NCBI RefSeq assembly: GCF_040276065.1
Contig: NZ_JBELOI010000008.1
Location: forward strand, 145,662-209,661
DNA: 64,000 nucleotides
Source: Castellaniella sp040276065
GTDB lineage: Bacteria > Pseudomonadota > Gammaproteobacteria > Burkholderiales > Burkholderiaceae_B
Reading direction: 5' to 3'
Both the position numbers and the translations under genes were made by a program. The notes under the pieces were generated by a model that saw only the letters and a program-made list of their open reading frames with translations, was not told where the DNA came from and ran no database searches. Positions 17,261 through 24,671 of this stretch are shown here, piece after piece (the stretch's first letter is position 1; the number at the start of each line of letters is the position of its first letter).

Positions 17261-18307
17261 CTATTGATTCAGTCCAACCTTGTCGACCAGCTCGCTGGCG
17301 AGCTTCCGATGCCGGGCGATCTCGGTGAGCGGCAGATCGTCCACCTGCAGCGTGCCGAAGCTCGCGACCACGGGGTCGAGGGCGACGCCGGCCTTGACAG
17401 GGTATTCATAGTTCGCCTTGGCGTACAAGCTCTGGGCCTCGTCGGAGACCAGATACTCCAGCAACTGGACCGCCTGGGCCTGATGAGGGGCATGCCGGGC
17501 GACGGCCGCGCCCGAGATGTTCACGTGCGTGCCCGCGGAACCCTTGAAGGTTGGGCGCACGACTTTGATGGCCTCGCCCCACTTGTAGCCGTCGGAGTCC
17601 GGTGGTGAGTTTTTCATCCGGCCCACATAATAGGCATTGGCGATGCCGATGTCGCAGATGCCGCCTAGAATGTCTCGCGCCACGTCACGGTCGCCGCCCG
17701 TCGCGGGCCGTCCGAGGTTGGCCTTGACGCCGCGCAGCCACTGCTCGGCCGCCGCGGCGCCGTCGTGCGCGATCAACGCCGCAATCAGCGCGGTGTTGTA
17801 GGGGTGCTGGCCCGAGCGGATGCAGACCTTGCCTTTCCATTTCGGATCGGCGAAATCCTCGTAATTCAGAGCCTGAATGTCCAGGTCCTTGGCAACGTAG
17901 GCGACGCGGTCGCGCAGCGACAGCGCATACCACTGGCCGTCGGCGCCGCGCAGGTTCGCCGGGATCACGGATTCCAGTACCTTGGACTGCACGGGCTGGG
18001 TGATGCCGCCATCGACCAGGTCGAGCAGATTGCCGATGTCCACGGTCATCAGCACGTCGGCCGGGGATTGCGCCCCCTCGGTCTTGACACGTTCGAGCAG
18101 ACCGTCCTTGACGAACACGGTGTTGACCTTGACGTTCGACTGCTGGGTGAAGGCGTCCAGCAGCGGCTGGATCAGCTTGGGCTCACGGGTGGTGTAGAGG
18201 TTCACTTCGGCGGCCATTGCGGCCGAAGCCGCCAGCATCGGCAAGCCGAGCGCCAGTGCGGCCAGCCGATGCTTGAATCGGGAAGGGTTGGAAAGGGGCG
18301 AGGGCAT
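17261..18307 (-). CDS. fbpA: Periplasmic ferric iron-binding protein (FbpA-like)
   Basis: Binding protein of 348 residues from the ATG at 18307. A clear signal peptide (LAALALGLPMLAASAAMA, cut before AEVNLYTT) supports this start over a longer in-frame extension full of isoleucines. EVNLYTTREPKLIQPLLDAF is the usual mature start of this family. The paired tyrosines in IANAYYVGRM correspond to the ferric-ion ligands of FbpA/FutA proteins. A Fur-box dyad lies 64 bases upstream, so iron-repressed expression is expected. Confidence 0.9.
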   Translation of the reverse strand: MPSPLSNPSRFKHRLAALALGLPMLAASAAMAAEVNLYTTREPKLIQPLLDAFTQQSNVKVNTVFVKDGLLERVKTEGAQSPADVLMTVDIGNLLDLVDGGITQPVQSKVLESVIPANLRGADGQWYALSLRDRVAYVAKDLDIQALNYEDFADPKWKGKVCIRSGQHPYNTALIAALIAHDGAAAAEQWLRGVKANLGRPATGGDRDVARDILGGICDIGIANAYYVGRMKNSPPDSDGYKWGEAIKVVRPTFKGSAGTHVNISGAAVARHAPHQAQAVQLLEYLVSDEAQSLYAKANYEYPVKAGVALDPVVASFGTLQVDDLPLTEIARHRKLASELVDKVGLNQ

Positions 18308-18370
18308 GCGAATGGCTCCCGTGGCGGTCTGCGCCGAGTGCGTGGTTAAGAGGGTATTGAGGGCAGGAAT

Positions 18371-18383
18371 GATAATGATTATC
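18371..18383 (-). promoter_or_regulatory. Fur box upstream of fbpABC
   Basis: GATAATGATTATC is a perfect 6-1-6 dyad, and the flanking bases (AAT before, AAAA after) extend it. It lies 64-76 bases upstream of the fbpA start, on the promoter side. This is the core of the E. coli Fur consensus, so iron-dependent repression of the fbpABC operon is a strong inference. Confidence 0.88.
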
Positions 18384-18471
18384 AAAACTTCCGCAGTGCA
18401 AAGATTACCTGACCGCTACTTGAAAGTAAACTGAAACGAAGCGGCGCAGCGGGGTAGGGTGCGTCGGTGCG

Positions 18472-18510
18472 CCGCTCCGCAGGCATCCCGGGCCGATGTC
18501 TGCGGAGCGG
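18472..18510 (-). terminator. Hairpin between the Bug-protein gene and fbpA
   Basis: CCGCTCCGCAG (18472-18482) pairs perfectly with CTGCGGAGCGG (18500-18510), leaving a 17-base loop. It lies about 50 bases past the stop of the minus-strand gene 18558-19526 and before the Fur-regulated promoter. It is placed to stop read-through from the Tct operon into fbpABC. No strong T-run follows, so it is a candidate only. Confidence 0.5.
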
Positions 18511-18557
18511 CTGGGGCCTGGCGCGCGTTTCGCGTGCGGGCCCGGCGAGCCTCGGAC

Positions 18558-19526
18558 TTATTGCAGGCGGATGTTCTGCGAGCGGATGATGCCGCCCAGC
18601 AGCTCGGTTTCCTTTTCCACGCGGGTCTTCATGCCCTCGGGCGTCGTGCCCACCGCCTTCCAGCCTTGCGTGAGCAGTTTTTCCTGGGTGGCGGGGGTCT
18701 TGAGGATGTCCATGATGCTGGCCGAGATTTTCTGCTGGACGGCCTCGGGCAGGCTCGCCGGTCCGACGAGCGCGGTCCAGACCTCGAGGGTGAAATCCTT
18801 GACCCCGGCTTCGGACAAGGAAGGCACGCTCGGCACGAGCGGGCTCGGGCCGGCGGTGGTCACGCCGATCGCCTTGAGCTTGCCCGCCTCGACCTGGGGC
18901 ATGGCCACGCCCGGGGGCATCAGCGCCATCTGCACCTGGCCGCCGATCAGGGCCGTCACCACGGCCGGGTTGCCGCCGGTGTAGGGCACCAGCATGGGCT
19001 TCAGGCCCGGGACCTCGCCTTTGAGCAGCTCCATGCCCAGGTGCGAAACCGAGCCGACCCCCACCGAGCCGTAGTTCCAGCGGTCGCCTTCCTGCCGGGC
19101 TTTGTCGAAGAATGCGGTGCCGCCGGGTTCGCTCGCGGGCGCGACCAGGATCAGCGGCGCGGTCGTCAGCAGGCTGATGTAGCTGAAATCCTTGACGGGG
19201 TCGTAGGGCAGGCTGGGGTAGAGCATCTGGGACGAGGTCAGGTTGCCGTTGATGACGATGCCCAGTGTGTGCCCGTCGGTCGCCTTGGCCACGTGGTCGG
19301 CTGCGATATTGCCGCTCGCCCCGGGCTTGTTCTCGATGATGACGGGTTGGCCCAACAGCTTGGAGAGTGGCTCGGAAAGAGTGCGCGCGACCATGTCCGG
19401 GGTGGATCCCCCGGGAAAGCCCACGACCAGTTTGACCGGCTGGGTCGGCCAGTCCTGGGCATGCGCGCCCATCGATGCGGTGAGAGCTGCGGCGGCCGCG
19501 GCCATGACGAATGTGCGACGTTGCAT
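18558..19526 (-). CDS. Bug-family tripartite tricarboxylate transporter substrate-binding protein (TctC-like)
   Basis: Periplasmic binding protein of 322 residues. The signal sequence MQRRTFVMAAAAAALTASM has a twin-arginine-like start and is cut near AHA-QDWP. Family signatures are PVKLVVGFPGGSTPDMVAR, VIENKPGASGNIAADHVAKA and YVSINGNLTSSQMLY-like text (VINGNLTSSQML). Bug proteins bind carboxylates through a bridging-water aspartate loop. It is the last gene of a tctB-tctA-FAD-tctC operon. The ligand is unknown. Confidence 0.9.
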   Translation of the reverse strand: MQRRTFVMAAAAAALTASMGAHAQDWPTQPVKLVVGFPGGSTPDMVARTLSEPLSKLLGQPVIIENKPGASGNIAADHVAKATDGHTLGIVINGNLTSSQMLYPSLPYDPVKDFSYISLLTTAPLILVAPASEPGGTAFFDKARQEGDRWNYGSVGVGSVSHLGMELLKGEVPGLKPMLVPYTGGNPAVVTALIGGQVQMALMPPGVAMPQVEAGKLKAIGVTTAGPSPLVPSVPSLSEAGVKDFTLEVWTALVGPASLPEAVQQKISASIMDILKTPATQEKLLTQGWKAVGTTPEGMKTRVEKETELLGGIIRSQNIRLQ

Positions 19527-19559
19527 TGAAGGTCTCCGTGGAAAGTTTTGTCTGGGTGA

Positions 19560-20960
19560 TCAAATGGGCGGGGGCAGGGTGTCGTCGTCCAGGCCGAGCC
19601 ACGCCCCCGCACGGCGCAGCTCGTCTTGCAGATCCCGGGTCGGCAGGCGGCGCGGCGGAATTCCCCGGTGGATGGCGAGCGCGGCCCCCGTGCCCGCCGC
19701 CTGCCCCATGACGAAACAGCCGCCGGACACGCGCGCGGCCGACTGGCCGCCGTGCGTCATGCCGGCGCAGCGGCCCGCCACCAGGAGGTTGTCGATGCCT
19801 TGGGGCAGCAGCATGCGCCAGGGGAGGTGGTTGTATCCGCGGCTGGCGGCCCGGCCGGCCGCGTCCTGCGTGCCGTGCGGCCAGCGGAACTCGACGCGTC
19901 CGGCCATGTGTTCCTCGACCGGCCAGCCGTTCACGCCGACCGTGTCCTCGAAGCTCGCGCAAGCCAGCACATCGTCCTCGGTCAGGACGTAGTCGCCCAC
20001 GATGCGCCGGGTTTCGCGGATGCCGAGCTGCGGCGGCAGATCCAGGAGGTAGGCGTGCTCGAAGCCGGGCATGTCGCGCCGCAGGAAGCCCATGAACTGT
20101 GCGGCTTGCCGCCGACCTTCGCTCTCGGCGGCGGACAACTGCCAGGCGTCTGTGCCGTCCACGGGTCCGCCGTCGGGGCGTGCAAGCTGGGTCACGTTCG
20201 CACGCCATTCGGCCGGGTTCTTTTGCGGGCGCAGAATCGGCCCCTGGCGCGCAAACCGTTCGCCGCGGGCCTCGGCCGCGCGCATGCGTTCGACCACGTG
20301 GCGCCAGGCCTCGCCGGCGCGGACCGGGTCGACGCCGCCGATCCGCATCATTGTGCTGGGATACATCATGGCTTGGCCGTCGGTACCTTTTTCGTACGGA
20401 ACGCCTGCCAGGGCCGCGACGTCGCCGTCGCCGGTGCAGTCGATGAACTGGCGCGCGCGGATCGCGGCACGTCCGGATTTGGTCTCGACCATGACGACGT
20501 CGATGCCGCCGTCCTCGCGCATCAGCACGTCCGCAACCCACGCGTGCAGCAGGACGCGGGCGCCGGATGCCGCCAACAGCTCGTCGGCCGCCACCTTGTA
20601 GGCTGCGGTGTCATAGGCCTGCGCCGCCATGCGTCCGCCAAAGAGCAGATGGGGCGTATTGAGGCCGCCGAGCGCGTCGATGCGCTCGAGCAGTTCCGCG
20701 CCGGCGCCTTGGACGACCTGGCGAAGCACGCCGTGGACGTTGGCGTGCAGGCCACAGAAATTGGTCACCCCTGCGGCGGTGCCCATACCGCCCAGGAATC
20801 CGTAGCGCTCGACCAGCAGGGTGCGCACGCCGCCGCGCGCGGCGCCGACCGCCGCCGCCAGGCCCGCCGGCCCGCCGCCCAGCACCAGCACGTCGACCTC
20901 GTCGATGAGCGGCGTGCGCCGTGCAGGCTCGGTGATGGATGGTGGGATTGTCGAGCTCAT
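19560..20960 (-). CDS. FAD-dependent oxidoreductase (FAD_oxidored family)
   Basis: Soluble flavoprotein of 466 residues. The FAD dinucleotide fold is VDVLVLGGGPAGLAAAVGAARGG followed by LLVERYGFLGGMGTAAGVTNF. A second FAD contact lies at FIDCTGDGDVAALAGVPYEKG, and a C-terminal block reads GIDNLLVAGRCAGMTHGGQSA. This architecture is that of the FAD-dependent oxidoreductases that include small-carboxylate and succinate-like dehydrogenases. It sits inside the Tct operon (33 bases from tctC, 37 from tctA), so it may act on the imported acid. The reaction is not known. Confidence 0.85.
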   Translation of the reverse strand: MSSTIPPSITEPARRTPLIDEVDVLVLGGGPAGLAAAVGAARGGVRTLLVERYGFLGGMGTAAGVTNFCGLHANVHGVLRQVVQGAGAELLERIDALGGLNTPHLLFGGRMAAQAYDTAAYKVAADELLAASGARVLLHAWVADVLMREDGGIDVVMVETKSGRAAIRARQFIDCTGDGDVAALAGVPYEKGTDGQAMMYPSTMMRIGGVDPVRAGEAWRHVVERMRAAEARGERFARQGPILRPQKNPAEWRANVTQLARPDGGPVDGTDAWQLSAAESEGRRQAAQFMGFLRRDMPGFEHAYLLDLPPQLGIRETRRIVGDYVLTEDDVLACASFEDTVGVNGWPVEEHMAGRVEFRWPHGTQDAAGRAASRGYNHLPWRMLLPQGIDNLLVAGRCAGMTHGGQSAARVSGGCFVMGQAAGTGAALAIHRGIPPRRLPTRDLQDELRRAGAWLGLDDDTLPPPI

Positions 20961-20997
20961 GATGTGCTTGAAATATACCAGACCGGATGGCGGGCCC

Positions 20998-22509
20998 TCA
21001 TTCCTCGACGAAGGCTTCTTTGCGCCGCTTGCGGATGGCCGGCAGCACCATCGCGGCGAGCAGCGCGGCGGCGGACAGCAGCAGCGTGGCGGAGATCGGC
21101 CGGCTCACGAGGATGCTCCAATCGCCGCGGGACAGCAGCAGGGCGCGGCGCAGGTTTTCCTCCATCATTGGACCCAGGATCAGCGCCAGCAGCAGCGGCG
21201 CCGGCTCCAGGCCGAGTTTGATGAAGACATAGCCGATGAGGCCGAACCAGCCCAGCATCCAGATGTCCCACGCACTGTTGCTCAGGGAGTAGGCCCCGAT
21301 GGCGCAGAACAACACGATGGCGGGAAACAGCCAACGGTACGGCAGCGTCAGCAGCTTCACCCAGAGGCCGACCAGCGGCAGGTTGAGGACGACGAGAAAC
21401 GCATTGCCGATCCACATCGAGGCGATGAGCCCCCAGAACAGCTCGGGATTGCTCGTCATGACCTGGGGCCCGGGCTGAATATTGTGGATGATCATGGCGC
21501 CGACCATCAGGGCCATCACGCTGTTGGGCGGTAGGCCCAGCGTCAGCAACGGGATGAATGCAGTCTGCGAGCCCGAATTATTGGCCGCCTCGGGCGCGGC
21601 GACGCCCCGGATATTGCCGTCGCCCAGGGGGATCTCGCCGGGCTTGAGCTTGATTTTCTTTTCGGCCGTATAGGCCGCGAAGGACGAGAGCACGGCACCA
21701 CCGCCGGGGAGAATCCCGAGGAAGCTCCCGATCAGCGTGCCGCGAAAGATGGCGGGCGTCATGTGCTTCCAGTCCTTTCGGCTGGGGTACAGGCTGGACA
21801 GGCCGACTTTGACGATCTGCCGCTGTTCGTCGGCCCGCGACAGGTTGGCGATGATTTCACCATAGCCGAACAGGCCCATGGCGATGACCACGAAGTCGAT
21901 CCCGTCGGCCAGCTCGGGGATCTCGAAACCGTAGCGCTGTATGCCCGAATTGACGTCGGCCCCCATCATTCCGAGCAGCAGGCCCAGCACGATCATGCCC
22001 AGCGCCTTGAGCACGGAGCCCGAGGCCAGGATCACGGATCCGATCAGCCCCAGGACAATCAGGGAAAAATACTCAGCGGGCCCGAACTTGAACGCCATTG
22101 CCGTCAGCGGGATGGCAAAGGCGGCGATCACCACGGTGCCAAAACAACCCGCCACGAACGAGCCCACGGCGGCGGCCGTCAGGGCGGGGCCCGCGCGGCC
22201 CTTGCGGGCCATCTGGTAGCCGTCGAGAGTCGTGACCACCGAAGAGATCTCGCCTGGCAGGTTGACCAGGATGGAGGTCGTGGAGCCGCCGTAGGCCGCG
22301 CCGTAATAGATGCCCGCGAGCATGATCAACGCCGAGGTGGGGTCCAGCGCGTAGGTGCTGGGCAGGAGTATCGCGATGGTCGCCGTCGGCCCCAGGCCGG
22401 GCAGGATGCCGATCATGGTGCCCAGGAGGCAGCCGGCGAAGGCATAGGCGAGGTTGTGAAGCGTAAAGGCGACGCTGAATCCCAGGGCCAGGTTCTGCAA
22501 CACGTCCAT
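20998..22509 (-). CDS. tctA: Tripartite tricarboxylate transporter large permease (TctA family)
   Basis: Integral membrane protein of 503 residues with about twelve hydrophobic segments. Signatures are GILPGLGPTATIAILLP (about 35-51), YGGSTTSILVNLPGE, GIGQR-region replaced by ADVNSGIQRYGFEIPELADGIDFVVIAMGLFG, and GILPGGGAVLSSFAAYTAEKK. These are the repeated GxLPG motifs of the TctA family. It works with the small TctB subunit upstream and the Bug protein downstream to import a carboxylate using the ion gradient. Confidence 0.93.
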   Translation of the reverse strand: MDVLQNLALGFSVAFTLHNLAYAFAGCLLGTMIGILPGLGPTATIAILLPSTYALDPTSALIMLAGIYYGAAYGGSTTSILVNLPGEISSVVTTLDGYQMARKGRAGPALTAAAVGSFVAGCFGTVVIAAFAIPLTAMAFKFGPAEYFSLIVLGLIGSVILASGSVLKALGMIVLGLLLGMMGADVNSGIQRYGFEIPELADGIDFVVIAMGLFGYGEIIANLSRADEQRQIVKVGLSSLYPSRKDWKHMTPAIFRGTLIGSFLGILPGGGAVLSSFAAYTAEKKIKLKPGEIPLGDGNIRGVAAPEAANNSGSQTAFIPLLTLGLPPNSVMALMVGAMIIHNIQPGPQVMTSNPELFWGLIASMWIGNAFLVVLNLPLVGLWVKLLTLPYRWLFPAIVLFCAIGAYSLSNSAWDIWMLGWFGLIGYVFIKLGLEPAPLLLALILGPMMEENLRRALLLSRGDWSILVSRPISATLLLSAAALLAAMVLPAIRKRRKEAFVEE

Positions 22510-22534
22510 GGCGAAGGTTTCCTTTTCCGGTGGT

Positions 22535-23023
22535 TCAGCCGGCGATGAAGCCCGGCCAGGCCGGCAGTTGCATGCCCAGGCCCTTGACGAAGATCAGCCA
22601 GCCGCCCAGGGCCAGCACGGTGGCGAGGAGGGCCGCTTCACCCAACCGGAACTGCGAGCCTGCGCGGGCGGCCGCAATGGTGGCGATCCAGGCGGCCAGC
22701 ACGAATCCGAACGCCGGGATGCCCAGCGCGGGCCAGCCGCCCAGCAGGGCTGCAAACAGGGCGTTGGCGAGGATGATGAAGACCAGGGGCTTGCCGGCCC
22801 ATCGGCCGATCGGCTCGCCGTCAGCGGTTTCGAGGGTCAGGGACTTGATGCAGACGGCCAGGCCGATCAGGACCAGCAGGGCGCTGCACAGCAGCGGGAA
22901 ATAGCCCGGGCCCATGTGTGCGCTGGTGCCGATCCGATAGGCCGTCGCGCCCCAACCGAAACAGGCTCCGGTGATCACGAAGAGCAGGCCGGAGAAAAAG
23001 TCCTTTTGGCTTTTGATGCGCAT
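22535..23023 (-). CDS. tctB: Tripartite tricarboxylate transporter small permease (TctB family)
   Basis: Small membrane subunit of 162 residues with four hydrophobic segments. The ATG at 23023 (MRIKSQKDFFSGLLFVITGA) is chosen because the FFSG start with the GTSAHMGPGYFPLL loop is the standard TctB N-terminus. A longer upstream extension is arginine-rich and not conserved-looking. It is the first gene of the operon, 25 bases before tctA. Confidence 0.88.
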   Translation of the reverse strand: MRIKSQKDFFSGLLFVITGACFGWGATAYRIGTSAHMGPGYFPLLCSALLVLIGLAVCIKSLTLETADGEPIGRWAGKPLVFIILANALFAALLGGWPALGIPAFGFVLAAWIATIAAARAGSQFRLGEAALLATVLALGGWLIFVKGLGMQLPAWPGFIAG

Positions 23024-23383
23024 GGGCGGTGATCCCGTTGGGCGGGCAGACGCACGGCGCCCCCCGCGGTGAAGGCCGATGGCGCGGCCCGGCAATGGAC
23101 GGATTGTATTGCAGCCCACGCGGTGGCGCGGCCAATTCGACCCGCGGTGTAGAATGCTACTCTCGGGCGGAAGAGGGCGCGAATGCGGCCCCGAGCGCGG
23201 CGCGAGACCACCCCGGCCCCGTTCGTGACATGTCTCCCGGCGTTGCTGAACAGCGCCTGATTTGTCCTATGTCAAGAAAACTGACCAGACCCGTGCAGTA
23301 GCGGCTTGTAATCCGCCCTTGCGGCCCTACCATTCCCATACGACAGTTTCACTCCTATACGATCAGTTTGATACGCAATCACC
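23024..23383. promoter_or_regulatory. Divergent intergenic region between tctB and fpr
   Basis: No gene is supported in these 360 bases. It must hold the promoters of tctB (minus) and fpr (plus). A minus-strand TACAAT (plus positions 23103-23108) is a candidate -10 for tctB. Near fpr there is an imperfect direct repeat, ATACGACAGTTT (23338-23349) and ATACGATCAGTTT (23357-23369), spaced 19 bases apart, roughly two helical turns. This could be a regulator site controlling fpr. Nothing else stands out. Confidence 0.4.
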
Positions 23384-24160
23384 ATGGCAGCTTTCAATTC
23401 CGAGCAGGTCCTCAGCGTGCGCCACTGGAACGACACGCTGTTCTCTTTCAAAACCACGCGGGATCCCGGGCTGCGCTTCCATAACGGCCATTTCGTCATG
23501 CTGGGCCTCGAGGTCGACGGCAAGCCCTTGATGCGCGCCTACAGCATCGCCAGCGCGAACCACGAGGACAATCTCGAGTTTCTCAGCATCAAGGTGCCCA
23601 ACGGCCCGCTCACCTCGCGCTTGCAGCACCTCAAGGCGGGCGACTCCATCCTGGTCAGCCGCAAGCCGGTCGGCACGCTAGTGGCCGACGACCTCGTACC
23701 CGGTCGACGCCTGTATCTGTTCGCCACCGGGACGGGCCTGGCGCCGTTCATGAGCATCATCAAGGACCCCGAGGTCTACGAGCGCTTCGAAAAGGTGGTG
23801 CTGGTGCACGGGGTGCGCTTTGCGAGCGAGCTCGCCTACTCGGACTACATCCGCGAAGAGCTGCCCCAGGATGAATACCTGGGCGAGATGGTGCGCGACA
23901 AGCTCATCTACTACCCGACGGTCACTCGCGAGCCCTTCGCGCATCAGGGCCGCATCACCGCGCTCGTGGATAGCGGGCAATTGTTCCGCGACATCGATTT
24001 GCCGCCCTTGGATCCAGCCGTCGACCGCGCGATGATCTGCGGCAGTCCCGCGATGCTCGCCGACGTGCGCCGGATGCTCGACGACCGGGGATTTTCGGTG
24101 TCGCCCGGGGTGGGCGAGCCGGGCGACTACGTCTACGAGCGCGCCTTCGCCGAAAAATAA
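23384..24160 (+). CDS. fpr: Ferredoxin--NADP+ reductase
   Basis: Flavoprotein of 258 residues that exchanges electrons between NADPH and ferredoxin or flavodoxin. FAD binding is marked by LMRAYSIASANHEDNLEF and GPLTSRLQHLKAGD. The NADP half begins with LFATGTGLAPFMSII and has MICGSPAMLADVRRMLDDRG. The protein ends YVYERAFAEK, as in bacterial subclass I reductases. It is followed by a strong intrinsic terminator at 24186-24215. Such enzymes often take part in oxidative stress defence, and oxyR lies nearby. Confidence 0.93.
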   Translation: MAAFNSEQVLSVRHWNDTLFSFKTTRDPGLRFHNGHFVMLGLEVDGKPLMRAYSIASANHEDNLEFLSIKVPNGPLTSRLQHLKAGDSILVSRKPVGTLVADDLVPGRRLYLFATGTGLAPFMSIIKDPEVYERFEKVVLVHGVRFASELAYSDYIREELPQDEYLGEMVRDKLIYYPTVTREPFAHQGRITALVDSGQLFRDIDLPPLDPAVDRAMICGSPAMLADVRRMLDDRGFSVSPGVGEPGDYVYERAFAEK

Positions 24161-24185
24161 GGCGTTGCCCAGTTCGCGCGACACG

Positions 24186-24215
24186 GCCCTCCGGCGGATC
24201 GTCCGGGGGGCTTTT
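24186..24215 (+). terminator. Intrinsic terminator after fpr
   Basis: GCCCTCCGG (24186-24194) pairs with CCGGGGGGC (24203-24211), nine pairs with one G-U, around an eight-base loop. Four Ts follow, then a T-rich tract. It begins 26 bases past the fpr stop and separates fpr from ridA. Confidence 0.8.
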
Positions 24216-24276
24216 ACTTTTGTCTATTGATCTGTACACTTTGATAGTTGTTAAATTCGAGACACGGACCATCACC

Positions 24277-24663
24277 ATGAGCAAGGCAATCATCCATACC
24301 GACACCGCGCCGGCCGCGGTCGGCCCGTACTCCCAGGCCGTCAGCGCCACGGCGGGCCGGCTGGTCTTCCTATCGGGTCAGATCGGCCTCGAGCCGGGCA
24401 CCGGCGAGCTGGTTTCCGAGAACTTCGAGGGCCAGGTGCGCCAGTCCTTCGCCAATATGCAGGCGGTCATCGCGGCGGCCGGCGGCACCCTCGACAACGT
24501 GGTCAAGCTCACCTTGTTCCTGACCGATCTCAGCAAGTTCGCCAGCGCCAATGCGATCATGGCCGAAATCATCCCCGAGCCCTATCCGGCGCGGTCGACG
24601 ATCGGCGTGGCCAGTCTGCCCAAGGGCGCGCAATTCGAGGTCGAGGCCATCCTCGCCCTTTAG
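24277..24663 (+). CDS. RidA family protein (reactive imine/enamine deaminase)
   Basis: Small cytosolic protein of 128 residues from the ATG at 24277 (MSKAIIHTDTAPAAVGPYSQAV). The YjgF/YER057c signatures GPYSQAV, LSGQIGLEPGTGELV, and YPARSTIGVASLPKGAQFEVEAIL are present, including the conserved arginine after YPA that binds the carboxylate. RidA hydrolyses 2-aminoacrylate-type imines and protects PLP enzymes. recG follows after only eight bases, so the two are probably co-transcribed. Confidence 0.9.
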   Translation: MSKAIIHTDTAPAAVGPYSQAVSATAGRLVFLSGQIGLEPGTGELVSENFEGQVRQSFANMQAVIAAAGGTLDNVVKLTLFLTDLSKFASANAIMAEIIPEPYPARSTIGVASLPKGAQFEVEAILAL

Positions 24664-24671
24664 AGGGCCCG

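Noticed and set aside
18382..20541. A 719-codon minus-strand frame, and a 776-codon one at 10862-13192
   Set aside because: Both lie across well-supported genes in other frames and consist of Arg/Gly/His-rich text without motifs.
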